A stretch of DNA of 64,000 bases from Thiopseudomonas alkaliphila (GCF_001267175.1 NZ_CP012358.1:846501-910500); one strand, 5' to 3'. Shown: positions 8,119 to 18,226, counted from the stretch's first letter. Numbers and translations are program-made. Notes: generated by a model not told the origin, from the sequence alone.

Positions 8119-8317
8119 GCAGTTTGATCCCCATGACAGTAACAGCGCAGGATACGCCATTGATTAATAATTTTTAGCCTAAGGCCAAGCGCATTAGCGG
8201 CGCCTTGTAACCTGATAAACGCTTGGGCGCCCAACACTGGGCACCCAGGCAAAATAACGTTAAAGCCTACCACATTTCCGCCGCTAACGAACAATATCAC
8301 AGCAGTTATTAGCGGTT

Positions 8318-9211
8318 TTATCCCCGCGGGTGATGTTGCGCATGCAATTGCTGTAAGCGCACATTAGCCACATGGGTATAAATTTGCGTGGTAGACAGAT
8401 CGGTATGCCCTAGCAGCATTTGCACCACCCGCAAATCAGCACCATGATTAAGCAAGTGGGTAGCAAATGCATGCCTCAAGGTGTGCGGTGATAATGGCTT
8501 GGTGATTCCCGCAGCAGCCGCATGGCGCTTAATTCGATGCCAAAACGTCTGCCGCGTCATTTGACTGCCACGCAAACTAGGAAATACCACATCCGATAGT
8601 TTTAGCCCCAATAAAATAGGTCGGGCTTGCTGCAAATAACGCTCTAACCACTGAATTGCTTCCTCACCTAAGGGCACCAAGCGCTCTTTGCCCCCCTTAC
8701 CGATTACTCGAATCACACCTTGACGAAGATTGAGCTCATCTAGACGCAAAGCCACTAACTCACTGACACGCAAACCACTAGCGTACAGCACCTCAAGCAT
8801 GCAACGATCACGCATGCCCAAGGTATCTTCACAGTCCGGAGCAGACAATAATTGTTCTACATCTTGCTCAGTTAAGGTATCTGGCAAGGCGCGCCCTAGC
8901 TTTGGCATGTCAATCAATAGTGTGGGGTCTTCGTCAATCAAGCGCTGCTCAAGTAAAAAAGCATAGAATCCACGGACACTGGATAAAAAACGAGCAGTAG
9001 CGCGAGCGCTATAACCTTGCTGCAAACGCCAGGCTAAATAAGCCAATAGTTGATCACGACTGACTCGCTGCAGCTCAGGCTGCCGTGACTGTGCCAGCCA
9101 ACTGGCAAACTGCAACAGATCGGTGCGATAAGCCATCCGAGTATTTTTTGCCAACCCTCGCTGTAACCAAAGCGCATCTAAATAACGCTCAATTAGCTCT
9201 GCTGCAGCCAT
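8318..9211 (-). CDS. xerD: Site-specific tyrosine recombinase XerD
   Basis: XerD acts with XerC at the chromosomal dif site, under FtsK control, to resolve chromosome dimers. The product has 297 residues. Catalytic residues match E. coli XerD shifted by one: HTLRHAF gives H243 and R246, LLGHTDL gives H269, and the nucleophile is Y278 in TTQIYTHV; the first arginine lies in SGLRVSEL and the lysine in GKGGKERL. The N-terminal SAM-like core-binding domain covers about residues 1-95. Context (xerD next to hom) matches Pseudomonas chromosomal xerD rather than a mobile integrase, and no attachment site is nearby. Confidence 0.95.
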   Translation of the reverse strand: MAAAELIERYLDALWLQRGLAKNTRMAYRTDLLQFASWLAQSRQPELQRVSRDQLLAYLAWRLQQGYSARATARFLSSVRGFYAFLLEQRLIDEDPTLLIDMPKLGRALPDTLTEQDVEQLLSAPDCEDTLGMRDRCMLEVLYASGLRVSELVALRLDELNLRQGVIRVIGKGGKERLVPLGEEAIQWLERYLQQARPILLGLKLSDVVFPSLRGSQMTRQTFWHRIKRHAAAAGITKPLSPHTLRHAFATHLLNHGADLRVVQMLLGHTDLSTTQIYTHVANVRLQQLHAQHHPRG

Positions 9212-9259
9212 ATTTTTCTAATCCTAGGTTTTGATTCATAACTTATATTTATCACCTGC

Positions 9260-10630
9260 TTAACTAGGAATTCGCTGGCGAATTCTCAACGCACTTAATA
9301 CTGCCCCTAACACTGCCAAGCCACAGGCTACACTAATTGCAAGTTGCCCGGCATTTGCCGGATACCAAGTAAACAATAAGGCCACCAAAGAAGCGCCCAA
9401 GGTTTGCCCAGTGAGGCGCGCCGTACCAAGCATACCGCTGGCACCGCCACTGCGATTAGCCGGAGCCGAACTAATTAAGGTGTAATTATTAGGCGATTGA
9501 AAGAGCGCAAAGCCTGCCCCACAGAGTGCCACCCGCCAAGCAAAGTCGGCATTGCTCACTTGCTCACCTAACACCGCCAACAGGCCTAAGCCTAATGCAA
9601 ACAGAGCCAAACCTAAGGCCCCCAAAATTCCAGCATGCACCTTACCCACTAAACGCCCAGCGATCGGCGCCACAATCATCACTGCAATTGGCCAAGGCGT
9701 TAATAAAAGCCCCGTCTCAACCACACCGCGCTGCAATACACCCTGCAAATAGAAAGGCAAGGAAATCATGACTAACATCTGTGCAGTAAAGGAACTCATG
9801 GAAGTGATAATTGATAAGCGAAAAATAGGTATACGCAATAAATCCAAAGGTAATAACGGCACGCTTGAGCCTTGCTGCTGACGCACAAAAAGAGTGCCTA
9901 TCAACCCACAACCCACAACTGCACCGACAATTAAGCCACTGCTTAGTTGATGCGCTAATCCACTGACGGCTAAGAAGAACAAGCCAAAAGTTAACGCATT
10001 AAATACCGCGCCTAAGTAATCGTAAGCATGCTCTGGCTTCTGTGGAGTCCGTCGTGGTAAAAACTTAAAGGATAAAATAGCAGCAGCTAATCCCACTGGC
10101 ACATTAATCCAAAATAACCAGTGCCAACTAGCAACGGACAATACCGCAGCGGCGATACTCGGCCCTGCGGCAGCTGATAAAGCGACGACCAATGAGTTAA
10201 TCGCCATCCCACGCCCAAGCTTTGCCTTTGGATAAATTTGCCGCACCAAAGCTGTGTTGACACTCATCACTGCTGCAGCTGAAACGCCCTGCAGGGTGCG
10301 AGCTGCAACCAAGGAGCCTAAACTGGGAGCAAAACCACAAAGTAATGAGGTAAAAATAAAACCGACAATACCGGTTAAGTAAATGCGATGGTAACCCAAT
10401 CGATCACCCAGCGATGACAAAGGCAGCAGACTAATTAAAACCGCCAGCTGGAAGGCATTTACTGCCCAAATCGAGTGTGCCTCGGTGGTTTGTAACTCTC
10501 GGGTAACAGTAGGTAGCGCTACGTTGACAATGGTGCCATCCAGCACCGACAGCATAATCCCCAAGCCTATCGCGACTATTGCGCCATAGCGTTGCGGGGT
10601 AGCTAATCCATCCGGATACGGTTGACGCAT
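9260..10630 (-). CDS. MFS transporter, DHA2 (QacA/EmrB-like) family
   Basis: A 456-residue inner-membrane protein with about 13-14 hydrophobic helices. The first helix carries LSVLDGTIVNVALPTV, the motif typical of drug:H+ antiporter family 2, and helix 5 carries AAGPSIAAAVLS (motif C-like, antiporter signature) followed by WHWLFWINVPVG. It probably exports drugs or organic solutes using the proton gradient; the substrate is unknown. AAGGAG is 8 bases before the ATG. No regulator or membrane-fusion gene is adjacent, so it probably works as a single component. Confidence 0.85.
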   Translation of the reverse strand: MRQPYPDGLATPQRYGAIVAIGLGIMLSVLDGTIVNVALPTVTRELQTTEAHSIWAVNAFQLAVLISLLPLSSLGDRLGYHRIYLTGIVGFIFTSLLCGFAPSLGSLVAARTLQGVSAAAVMSVNTALVRQIYPKAKLGRGMAINSLVVALSAAAGPSIAAAVLSVASWHWLFWINVPVGLAAAILSFKFLPRRTPQKPEHAYDYLGAVFNALTFGLFFLAVSGLAHQLSSGLIVGAVVGCGLIGTLFVRQQQGSSVPLLPLDLLRIPIFRLSIITSMSSFTAQMLVMISLPFYLQGVLQRGVVETGLLLTPWPIAVMIVAPIAGRLVGKVHAGILGALGLALFALGLGLLAVLGEQVSNADFAWRVALCGAGFALFQSPNNYTLISSAPANRSGGASGMLGTARLTGQTLGASLVALLFTWYPANAGQLAISVACGLAVLGAVLSALRIRQRIPS

Positions 10631-10747
10631 ACTCTACTCCTTCAACAATGACTGAATCAGAGATGGACAACAGTTTCGCCGATTGTTCACCCATCACCCA
10701 GCTTACTTCAGCTGATTACGCGCCAAGTTTTGAACCAGCAGCCACGC

Positions 10748-11275
10748 TTAAAAATACATTCGATAATGCACCGTGTAGTTTTCCACCCCATCATTGGGAC
10801 GCTTAATTCCCGCATTCGAGTAATGGATCACCCGCACCCCAACTTCTTGCTGGGCAAAACGTAGCCCCATACCGATACGGTCCTCAAACTGCAAAGCCGT
10901 GCTGAGTTTTTGCTTTTCTAAACGAGTCTTACTAAAAGCAGCTAAACCGATACCCGCTTCGACATAAGGCTTAACCGCACGTGCGTTAAACTCGTAGCGA
11001 AAAACCGGACTCAGCGACAAACTGTGATTGTCTACCGTCTTATCGCCTTGCCAATAGGTGTAAGCGCCATCCCAATACCCTGATAACTGCCCAGTATCGG
11101 TGACCCACCAGCTGCGCTTAAAGTCGGACTGGGCAGCTAATCTTAACGTCCAAGTAGACTCTCCAGTAAAGCCCACTGCAGCAGTAACATCCAGCGCATT
11201 GGCTGGTAGGCAATATAAGCTTAGCAATGCCCCAAGCAATGAAGCTAAAGATTTTTTTAGTGGTATGTGCTGCAT
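10748..11275 (-). CDS. pagL: Lipid A 3-O-deacylase PagL
   Basis: PagL is an outer-membrane barrel that removes the 3-O-linked acyl chain of lipid A. The product from 11275 has 175 residues with a signal peptide ending near PANA. The C-terminal strand contains HYSNAGIKRPNDG, giving the catalytic His151 and Ser153, and Glu165 completes the triad at the same spacing as in P. aeruginosa PagL (126/128/140, from memory). The protein ends in phenylalanine, as expected for BAM substrates. The start is fixed by GGAGGAG 8 bases before ATG 11275; the upstream in-frame ATG has no such site. It sits 38 bases downstream of murI, as I recall from P. aeruginosa. Confidence 0.93.
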   Translation of the reverse strand: MQHIPLKKSLASLLGALLSLYCLPANALDVTAAVGFTGESTWTLRLAAQSDFKRSWWVTDTGQLSGYWDGAYTYWQGDKTVDNHSLSLSPVFRYEFNARAVKPYVEAGIGLAAFSKTRLEKQKLSTALQFEDRIGMGLRFAQQEVGVRVIHYSNAGIKRPNDGVENYTVHYRMYF

Positions 11276-11313
11276 AGATCTTACTCCTCCATCATAAAAT
11301 ATCTGCTGCGCCA

Positions 11314-12108
11314 TCACTCCAGTGACAACGGCTGCACGGCAGTACGTATGTTTAGCAATAGATGCAATACCTGTTCAAATTGTGCGGGCCAGCCGGTGGT
11401 ATAAAACGCTGGTAAGTGAGTGCTTGACTGATCAGCTAACAGTCCACGTTGAAACAAAACTGTACGCAGCTGCCGAGCAATCGCTGGCCCCGTATCAAAT
11501 ACCTTAATCGAATCATCTAGTAACTCTTCCAGCAAAGGCTTGATAAAGGGGTAATGAGTACAACCCAAGACTAAAGCATCGCACCCCGCCTGCTGAATAG
11601 GTTGCAGGTAGCGTTCTAATAGAGCGCGGGTCTCGCTGGTGGTGAGTAGCCCACGCTCAATTTGATCTGCCAAGCCTATACAAGGCTGACTAACTACTTC
11701 AAGTGCGGCGGCATAACGCTCTAATAACGAAGCAAAACGCTGGCTAGACAAAGTGCCTTGCGTCGCCAAAACGCCAATTTTTCCTTGCTTGCTGTAGCTA
11801 GCAGCTGGCTTAACCGCAGGCTCCAAGCCAATAATAGGTAGCTCTGGCCAACACTCCCGTAAATACCCAGCTGCGGCAGCCGTCGCGGTATTACAGGCAA
11901 CAATAACTGCTTTAGCTTGCTGCGCTAACAGGTATTCGGTTAGTTTTACACTGCGTTCAATCACTAACGCATTGGGCTTATCGCCATAAGGCAAGTAGTG
12001 ACTATCGGCAATATAAATTAAACGCTCATTGGGTAATAACGCTTGCACCTCGGTTAATACCGATAAGCCACCTACCCCAGAATCAAAAATCCCAATTGGC
12101 GCTTGCAT
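11314..12108 (-). CDS. murI: Glutamate racemase
   Basis: Converts L- to D-glutamate for peptidoglycan. The sequence opens MQAPIGIFDSGVGGLSVL, and the two catalytic cysteines are C72 in VIVACNTATA and C183 in VLGCTHYPF. It is 264 residues long, normal for the family. The ATG at 12108 shares one base with the moeB stop (TAATG), so translation is probably coupled; a longer frame starting upstream inside moeB is rejected. Last essential gene of the hemA-prfA-prmC-moeB-murI operon. Confidence 0.96.
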   Translation of the reverse strand: MQAPIGIFDSGVGGLSVLTEVQALLPNERLIYIADSHYLPYGDKPNALVIERSVKLTEYLLAQQAKAVIVACNTATAAAAGYLRECWPELPIIGLEPAVKPAASYSKQGKIGVLATQGTLSSQRFASLLERYAAALEVVSQPCIGLADQIERGLLTTSETRALLERYLQPIQQAGCDALVLGCTHYPFIKPLLEELLDDSIKVFDTGPAIARQLRTVLFQRGLLADQSSTHLPAFYTTGWPAQFEQVLHLLLNIRTAVQPLSLE

Positions 12109-12878
12109 TACTTGACGCCTAACGACCCATGAGTGGTAGCACAGACCGGACACTCAGGATCACGTTTAACTTTTAGCTCGCGAAATTCGGTAGTCAGGCC
12201 GTCAACCAATAACAGGCGCCCGACCATTGAGCGACCAAATCCAACCAGTTGCTTAATCGTTTCTAAAGCTTGCAAGCTACCAATCGTGCCTACCAATGGC
12301 CCTAACACACCCGCTTCACTACAGGTCAGCTGTTGCTCATCACCGGCCCCATACAAACAAAAATAACAAGGGCTATTGTCAACTCTGGGGTCAAATGCCG
12401 TAAGCTGACCATGCAAACGAATCGCCGCCCCACTAATCCAAGGTGTTTGCTGGGCAATACATACTTGATTGAGCTGCTCACGAATTAAAAAATTATCCGT
12501 ACAATCTAAAACGATCGTCGCCTGCTGCACCCACGCCGCCAAGCTGTCTGTATCCAGTTGTTGATCAATGCTGTGCAGCACAATTTCTGGATTAAGTGCC
12601 CGTAAACGCGCTTGGGCCGACTCAGTTTTTAGCTGCTCAACCGTTTCTGTGGAGTGCAAAATTTGCCGCTGTAAATTAGTGTGATCGACCCGATCAAAAT
12701 CAGCTAATAATAAACGTCCCACTCCCGCTGCTGCTAAATACAAAGCCACAGGTGAGCCTAGACCACCTAACCCAACAATCAACACCGTGCTATTTTTTAG
12801 CGCCAGCTGCCCTTCAATATCAACCTGCTGCAGCAGCACTTGACGACTGTAACGCAGTAACTCAGCATCGCTTAACAT
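12108..12878 (-). CDS. moeB: Molybdopterin-synthase adenylyltransferase MoeB (ThiF/MoeB family)
   Basis: Adenylates the C-terminal glycine of a ubiquitin-like sulfur carrier (MoaD in molybdopterin synthesis). The product has 256 residues starting MLSDAELLRYSRQVLL, with a nucleotide-binding VGLGGLGSPVALYLAAAGVG loop, the DxxDxxNLQRQ-like segment DFDRVDHTNLQRQIL, DNFLIREQLN, and the structural zinc cysteines in SPCYFC and PECPVC. An intervening TCSEAGVLGP carries the conserved cysteine. A longer in-frame start (TTG at 12908) is unlikely. The same family includes ThiF, so it could also serve a thiamine sulfur carrier; gene context follows Pseudomonas moeB. Confidence 0.93.
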   Translation of the reverse strand: MLSDAELLRYSRQVLLQQVDIEGQLALKNSTVLIVGLGGLGSPVALYLAAAGVGRLLLADFDRVDHTNLQRQILHSTETVEQLKTESAQARLRALNPEIVLHSIDQQLDTDSLAAWVQQATIVLDCTDNFLIREQLNQVCIAQQTPWISGAAIRLHGQLTAFDPRVDNSPCYFCLYGAGDEQQLTCSEAGVLGPLVGTIGSLQALETIKQLVGFGRSMVGRLLLVDGLTTEFRELKVKRDPECPVCATTHGSLGVK

Positions 12879-12911
12879 GGAACTCACACCTCTAAATGCC
12901 CTCTGCAATGC

Positions 12912-13760
12912 TTAGTTTATGCACCACTGCCCGAAGGTAATACGATCATTACGTCCTAGATCTTGCTTAGTCTCAACCGCTAAAAAACCTTGTGCCAACA
13001 TCAAGGCTTGCACCGCTTCGGCTTGATCATAACCATGTTCCAACAGTAGCCAACCGTGTCTAGCTAAATACTTAGGCGCCTGCTGAATAATATGGCGGAT
13101 ATCGTCTAGCCCATCAGCGCCTGAAGTCAGCGCAGAAATCGGCTCAAAGCGCACATCGCCTTGGGCTAAATGGGGATCCTGCTCCGCAATATAGGGCGGA
13201 TTACTGACAATCAACTGGTAACGACTTCCAGCCAGTGAGTCAAACCAGTGACTGGTTAAAAAGCGCGTATTAGTTAAGCCCACTTGTTGCTGATTTTGCT
13301 GCGCTAAAGCCACCGCTTCAGGCACGCGATCCACTCCTGTCACTTGCCAGTTTGGGCGCTCACTCGCTAAAGCCAAGGCAATGGCGCCCGTACCTGTACC
13401 TAAATCCAACACCTGTAGCCCTTCTGCCTGCGCCTTTAAGGGCAGTTGCAGCGCTTGCTCGACCAAGGTTTCAGTATCTGCACGAGGAATCAAAGTACTG
13501 GGCTCAACGCTTAAGTCGAGGCTCCAAAAACCTTGTTTACCCACAATATAGGCAATCGGCTCCCCGGCCACTCGCCGCGCCAACAACTGCTCAAAGTGTG
13601 CCAACTGCTCGGCAGTCAGCACTTGCTCTGACCACGCAAACAAATAGCTACGTGGCTTGCCCAGCACCTGACACAGCAATAACTCAGCATCTAACTGCGC
13701 AGTGTCTGACTCAATCACTGCGCTGCTTTGCGTAAGCAGCGTCTGAATGGTGGTTAGCAT
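12912..13760 (-). CDS. prmC: Release factor glutamine methyltransferase PrmC
   Basis: Methylates the glutamine of the GGQ motif in release factors RF1/RF2 using S-adenosylmethionine. At 282 residues it has the PrmC N-terminal helical domain, the SAM motif VLDLGTGTGAIALALA (about 118-133) and the catalytic NPPY at 187-190 in LIVSNPPYIAEQD. It begins five bases after the stop of prfA, its own substrate, a classic pairing. Confidence 0.96.
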   Translation of the reverse strand: MLTTIQTLLTQSSAVIESDTAQLDAELLLCQVLGKPRSYLFAWSEQVLTAEQLAHFEQLLARRVAGEPIAYIVGKQGFWSLDLSVEPSTLIPRADTETLVEQALQLPLKAQAEGLQVLDLGTGTGAIALALASERPNWQVTGVDRVPEAVALAQQNQQQVGLTNTRFLTSHWFDSLAGSRYQLIVSNPPYIAEQDPHLAQGDVRFEPISALTSGADGLDDIRHIIQQAPKYLARHGWLLLEHGYDQAEAVQALMLAQGFLAVETKQDLGRNDRITFGQWCIN

Positions 13761-13765
13761 TACAA

Positions 13766-14848
13766 TCAGTCGCCTAAAGCCGCTAATTGATCGGCTTGGT
13801 ACTCCAGCAACAGAGGGGCCAACACTTGCTCTAACTCACCATTAATCACATCCGCTAATGAATAGAGCGTAAGGTTAATGCGATGATCAGTGACTCGACC
13901 CTGCGGATAGTTATAGGTACGAATACGCTCTGAGCGATCGCCCGACCCCACTAAAGAACGACGCGTATCAGAAATTTCTTGTTGAGCAGCGCTACTTTGC
14001 TGATCTTCTAAACGAGCCGCTAACCAGGCCATGGCCCGCGCTCGGTTTTTATGCTGTGAGCGCTCTTCCTGACACTCCACCACCGTACCCGTGGGTAAGT
14101 GAGTAATACGTACCGCAGAGTCTGTTTTGTTAACGTGCTGACCACCAGCGCCTGAGGCTCGATAGGTATCAATCCGTAAATCAGCTGGGTTAATTTCAAT
14201 CGCCGCTTGCTCATCCGGCTCTGGCAGAATCACTACCGTACACGCTGAAGTATGTACCCGACCTTGAGATTCGGTCTCTGGCACTCGCTGCACGCGGTGC
14301 GCACCGGATTCAAACTTAAGCTGACCGTACACATTATTACCTTCAACCCGTGCAATCACTTCTTTATAGCCGCCGTGCTCGCCCTCATGCTCCGACAAGA
14401 TTTCTACACGCCAGCCTTGATTTTCAGCGTAGCGTAAATACATGCGAAATAAGTCGCCAGCAAAAATAGCTGCTTCGTCCCCACCGGTACCCGCACGCAC
14501 CTCTAAAAACACGTTACGACTATCATTGGGGTCTTTTGGCAACATTAAGCGTTGCAGCTCATCTTCTAATTGCTCGATCTGCTGTTTAGCGGTTGCGGCT
14601 TCTTCTTCCGCCATCTCACGCATTTCTGGATCGCTGTCTTTTAACAGTAATTGTGCTTCGGCAAGATTGGCTTGATTGTCTTTCCAGTCTTGAAACGTTT
14701 TAACCACTGGCTCAACCTCAGCGTACTCTTTAGAGCAGGCACGAAACTGCTCTTGATCGCTGATAATTTGTGCATCGCCCAGCATGGCGGTTAATTCTTC
14801 AAATCGCTCTTGAAGAATCTCCAGTTTTTTCACTAATGACGCTTTCAT
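13766..14848 (-). CDS. prfA: Peptide chain release factor 1
   Basis: RF1 recognises UAA and UAG stop codons and triggers peptide release. At 360 residues it has the standard length. The stop-codon recognition tripeptide is P-E-T at 190-192 (PxT class, [10 protein letters not shown]), and the hydrolytic GGQ is at 235-237 in [17 protein letters not shown]. Its start overlaps the hemA stop by four bases (ATGA), and prmC follows at once, so the three are co-translated. Confidence 0.97.
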   Translation of the reverse strand: MKASLVKKLEILQERFEELTAMLGDAQIISDQEQFRACSKEYAEVEPVVKTFQDWKDNQANLAEAQLLLKDSDPEMREMAEEEAATAKQQIEQLEDELQRLMLPKDPNDSRNVFLEVRAGTGGDEAAIFAGDLFRMYLRYAENQGWRVEILSEHEGEHGGYKEVIARVEGNNVYGQLKFESGAHRVQRVPETESQGRVHTSACTVVILPEPDEQAAIEINPADLRIDTYRASGAGGQHVNKTDSAVRITHLPTGTVVECQEERSQHKNRARAMAWLAARLEDQQSSAAQQEISDTRRSLVGSGDRSERIRTYNYPQGRVTDHRINLTLYSLADVINGELEQVLAPLLLEYQADQLAALGD

Positions 14849-16113
14849 TTGCTGGGTTCACCCGTATTAAGTCCAAATAATTCCTGAGCCAAGTTCAGCG
14901 CTTCATTGCGCCCATCGGCTGTCAAGCGTTTAAGCTGCACACTGGGTGCATGTAAAAATTTGTTAGTTAACCCACGGGCTAACTGCGCCAGCACTTCCTC
15001 TGCAGGTGTACCATTGGCTAACGAGCGTTGGGCTTTCTCTAACTCTTCATCACGTAACTGCTCGCCTTGCTGACGAAATGCTCGCAGTACATCAACTGCA
15101 CTCAACTCTCGTAGCCGCTGCATAAAATCTTGAGCGCCACGTACCACTAAATCTTCTGCAGCCTTCGCTGCGCCTTGGCGACTTTTTAAGTTTTCGCTAA
15201 CTACTTCATGTAGATCATCGACACTGTATAAATACACATCACTGAGCTCACCAACCTCAGCTTCAATATCACGGGGTACGGCAATATCCACCATAAAAAT
15301 GGGTTGGTGTTTGCGTTGTTTTAGTGCACGTTCAACCGCACCTTTACCTAAAATAGGCAACTGACTGGCGGTTGAACTGATCACAATATCGCTTTTAACC
15401 AGCTCATCGGGAATATCAGATAATAAGACCGCCTCGCCAGCAAACTCTTGGGCCAGCTCTTCAGCACGCGCTAAAGTACGGTTGGCCACTACTATTTTTT
15501 TAACGCCCTGCTCATGTAAATGACGGGCCACCAAGCTAATGGTTTCACCAGCACCAATTAACAGTGCCCTACTGGTCGATAAGTCACTAAATATTTGCTT
15601 AGCCAAACTGACTGCCGCAAAAGCTACTGAGACTGGGTTCTCACCAATAGCCGTATCAGTACGTACAGTTTTTGCCGTGCTAAAGGTGGCCTGAAACAAA
15701 CGCCCCAGTAAAGGCCCCATGGTTCCTGCATCACGCGCATAGTTATAGGAGTCTTTAATTTGCCCTAAAATTTGTGGCTCGCCCAACACCAAAGAATCTA
15801 AGCCACAGGCAACCCGCATCATGTGCCGTACCGCTTCTTTATCGGTGTAAACATAAGCACACTTTGCTAAGTCGGCAAACTCTAACTGATGGTATTCAGC
15901 CAACCACTGCAAAATTGATTCAGGGTTAATCTGCTCTACATCTAAATACAGCTCACTGCGGTTACAGGTTGACAGAATAGCCGCTTCTCGCCCCTTAACG
16001 TGCTGGCACAGTTGCTGTAAAGCCCCAACCAATTGATCAGGACCAAACGCCACGCGCTCACGCACCTCAACCGAGGCTGTTTTATGATTAATACCTAGAG
16101 CAATAAAAGCCAT
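14845..16113 (-). CDS. hemA: Glutamyl-tRNA reductase
   Basis: First step of the C5 route to tetrapyrroles: reduces glutamyl-tRNA to glutamate-1-semialdehyde using NADPH. The nucleophile C50 is in [15 protein letters not shown]. The NADPH domain contains [17 protein letters not shown], and the C-terminal dimerisation helices follow. Length 422 residues. It is the first gene of the minus-strand operon and faces the plus-strand TPR lipoprotein gene across a 379-base gap that must hold both promoters. Confidence 0.96.
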   Translation of the reverse strand: MAFIALGINHKTASVEVRERVAFGPDQLVGALQQLCQHVKGREAAILSTCNRSELYLDVEQINPESILQWLAEYHQLEFADLAKCAYVYTDKEAVRHMMRVACGLDSLVLGEPQILGQIKDSYNYARDAGTMGPLLGRLFQATFSTAKTVRTDTAIGENPVSVAFAAVSLAKQIFSDLSTSRALLIGAGETISLVARHLHEQGVKKIVVANRTLARAEELAQEFAGEAVLLSDIPDELVKSDIVISSTASQLPILGKGAVERALKQRKHQPIFMVDIAVPRDIEAEVGELSDVYLYSVDDLHEVVSENLKSRQGAAKAAEDLVVRGAQDFMQRLRELSAVDVLRAFRQQGEQLRDEELEKAQRSLANGTPAEEVLAQLARGLTNKFLHAPSVQLKRLTADGRNEALNLAQELFGLNTGEPSK

Positions 16114-16492
16114 GTACAGTCGCTAAACAGTTAAATAAAGTGGGTAATTCTCCTACTTTCAACCGCTCAGAACAACCTCCCCTGATTAACTTCAATATAA
16201 AAGACTAAACGAGGTATTTTACACACTCTCTAGGTTTTCGGGTAACTGCAGAATTTCTGCTAGGGTTAAGGTGTCTTCAGCGACACAACTCGCGTCTCAT
16301 AGCTTAGTGAAACAAACTCTGTACGCTATTATGCAAAGACACTGAATTGTGGCTAGAATCTGTTGCACCTGAACTTAGCCCTGTGTTTTTTCTCTGATAA
16401 AATTCACCGTGCATGGATTTAGTGGCAGCATTCGGCTATCTGCGGCTGTTCACTTTCATGATCAATAACCTAATACACGTGATGCAGGCTCT
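16114..16492. other. Divergent intergenic region between hemA and the TPR lipoprotein gene
   Basis: About 380 bases with no convincing long gene. It must contain the promoters of both flanking operons. A GATAAAAT box at about 16396-16403 could be a -10 element for the plus strand, but no matching -35 is obvious. A 27-codon frame (16413-16496) overlaps the downstream start codon as ATGA; it lacks a ribosome-binding site and is treated only as a possibility. Confidence 0.5.
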
Positions 16493-18226
16493 ATGAATCG
16501 TCTTTTTACGCTGTTACCTCTTTGCTTAGCTCTTACCGCTTGCCAAGCGGTAACCTCTACTCCGCAATCTGAGCCTTCCGCTCAAACAGCTGCGAGCACG
16601 CCAAGCACTGCTGCTCCTACAACGCCTGCCAGCAAAAGCTTCAGTCAAGACACCCTCTTATCTTTATTAGTGGCTGAAATTGCGGGGCAGCGTGAAGAGT
16701 TCGATTACGCCCTGCAAAGCTATAGCGCAGCCGCACAAGCTACCAAAGACCCTGCAATTTCTCGGCGTGCGTTTTTTATCGCCGAGTACATGAATGCCCC
16801 TGAGTACCTACTAAGCACTGCAGAAACTTGGTCGCAAGCAGCCCCAGATGACGTAGAAGCCCAGCGCGCATTCGCCATTCAGCTCGCCAGTCACGGACAG
16901 CTTACTCGCTCAATGACCATCATGGAGCAATTGCTGCAAGCTGACGCTGAAACCAACTTTGATTTTTTAGCGCTATCAGCCAGCCAAGCCAGTGACAGCA
17001 CCCTACAAAATTTATTAGGCACTTTTAAGCAGCTAAGCCGCAAACACCCGCAGAATTTACAAATTATCTATGGCTATGCCTTACTGCTCAATCAAGCAGA
17101 TCGCCCAGAGCGTGCCCTCAAAGTACTGCAGCGACACCCTGCTGCATCGCAGCACACCGCCCCCCTATTATTACAAGCCTCATTATTGGCGCAACTGGAT
17201 CGAAAATCTGAGGCGGTGCCGGTCTTAAAACAAGCAGCAGAACTACGGCCAAATGATATTCGCGTACGCTTGAACTATGCCCGCCTACTCATTGAGCTGG
17301 AGCGCTTAGAAGAAGCGCGCAGCGAATTTTTAGATCTACACAATCGCTACCCCGAGAATGAAGATATTCGTCTATCTTTAGGCTTAGTCAATTTAGACCT
17401 TGAAGCTTGGCAAGAAGCTGAGGTGTATTTAACTCAACTGATTGACGATGAGCTACTAGTAGATGCCGCCCATTTTTACTTAGGCCTCACCTATGAGGGC
17501 ATGCAAGAATATAAAGCTGCACTAGAAGAACATAAGCTCGTTACCCCCAGCCCTTACTTTCTTAATGCTCAGCAGCGGGTAATGGAGCTGATGTTGCAAT
17601 TGCAACCCACTGCTGACACCTTGGCCTACGCTGAACTCCAGCGCCAACGTCATCCTGATCTAGCGGTAGATCTGTATATGCTACAGGTTGCTAGCCTCAA
17701 AGAGCATGACGCTACAGAAGCGGCTTGGACTTTGATTAACCAAGGCCTAAACGATTATCCGGATGATATTCCACTGCTTTATAGCCGTGCGATGCTGGCA
17801 GAGTCTGCCGGTGACCTCAAGCAAACGGAGCAAGATTTAAAGTTAATTTTACGTTTAGAGCCAGACAATGCCATGGCAATGAATGCACTAGGCTATACCT
17901 TGCTCGAACAAACACCGCGTCTAGAAGAAGCCAAAACCTTAATTGAGCAAGCGCATAAGCTCAACCCAGAAGAGCCAGCCACCCAAGACTCTCTTGGCTG
18001 GCTGTACTTTAAACTGGATCGTTTAGATGAAGCTGAACACTGGCTACGCCAAGCCTACAATGCATACCCTGATCCAGAAGTAGCCGCGCACCTAGCTGAG
18101 GTACTCTGGCAACGCAATAAGCAACGTGAGGCACGCAAATTATTAAAGCAAGCTTTACAAGAAAGCCCTGAGCACCCTATTGTTTTAGACACCTTGCAAC
18201 GTTTAACTGGAAAAGATCAGCGCTAA
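16493..18226 (+). CDS. Tetratricopeptide-repeat lipoprotein
   Basis: A 577-residue protein with a lipoprotein signal (lipobox LTAC, modified cysteine C17), an alanine/threonine/serine/proline-rich linker to about residue 50, and then helical tetratricopeptide repeats to the end. Clear repeats include RPNDIRVRLNYARLLIEL, NPEEPATQDSLGWLYFKL and AMNALGYTLLE. The protein is probably an envelope scaffold; its partner is not known. The stop shares a base with the lolB ATG (TAATG), so the two are translationally coupled. The order TPR-lolB-ispE matches P. aeruginosa (the PA4667 position, from memory). Confidence 0.88.
   Translation: MNRLFTLLPLCLALTACQAVTSTPQSEPSAQTAASTPSTAAPTTPASKSFSQDTLLSLLVAEIAGQREEFDYALQSYSAAAQATKDPAISRRAFFIAEYMNAPEYLLSTAETWSQAAPDDVEAQRAFAIQLASHGQLTRSMTIMEQLLQADAETNFDFLALSASQASDSTLQNLLGTFKQLSRKHPQNLQIIYGYALLLNQADRPERALKVLQRHPAASQHTAPLLLQASLLAQLDRKSEAVPVLKQAAELRPNDIRVRLNYARLLIELERLEEARSEFLDLHNRYPENEDIRLSLGLVNLDLEAWQEAEVYLTQLIDDELLVDAAHFYLGLTYEGMQEYKAALEEHKLVTPSPYFLNAQQRVMELMLQLQPTADTLAYAELQRQRHPDLAVDLYMLQVASLKEHDATEAAWTLINQGLNDYPDDIPLLYSRAMLAESAGDLKQTEQDLKLILRLEPDNAMAMNALGYTLLEQTPRLEEAKTLIEQAHKLNPEEPATQDSLGWLYFKLDRLDEAEHWLRQAYNAYPDPEVAAHLAEVLWQRNKQREARKLLKQALQESPEHPIVLDTLQRLTGKDQR

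Noticed and set aside
8318..9211. XerD-like recombinase as the integrase of a mobile element
   Set aside because: Residues, length and neighbours match chromosomal XerD; no attachment-site repeats, tRNA target or cargo genes are next to it.
13352..13735. 127-codon frame opposite prmC
   Set aside because: Antisense shadow of a strongly conserved gene, with low-complexity composition.
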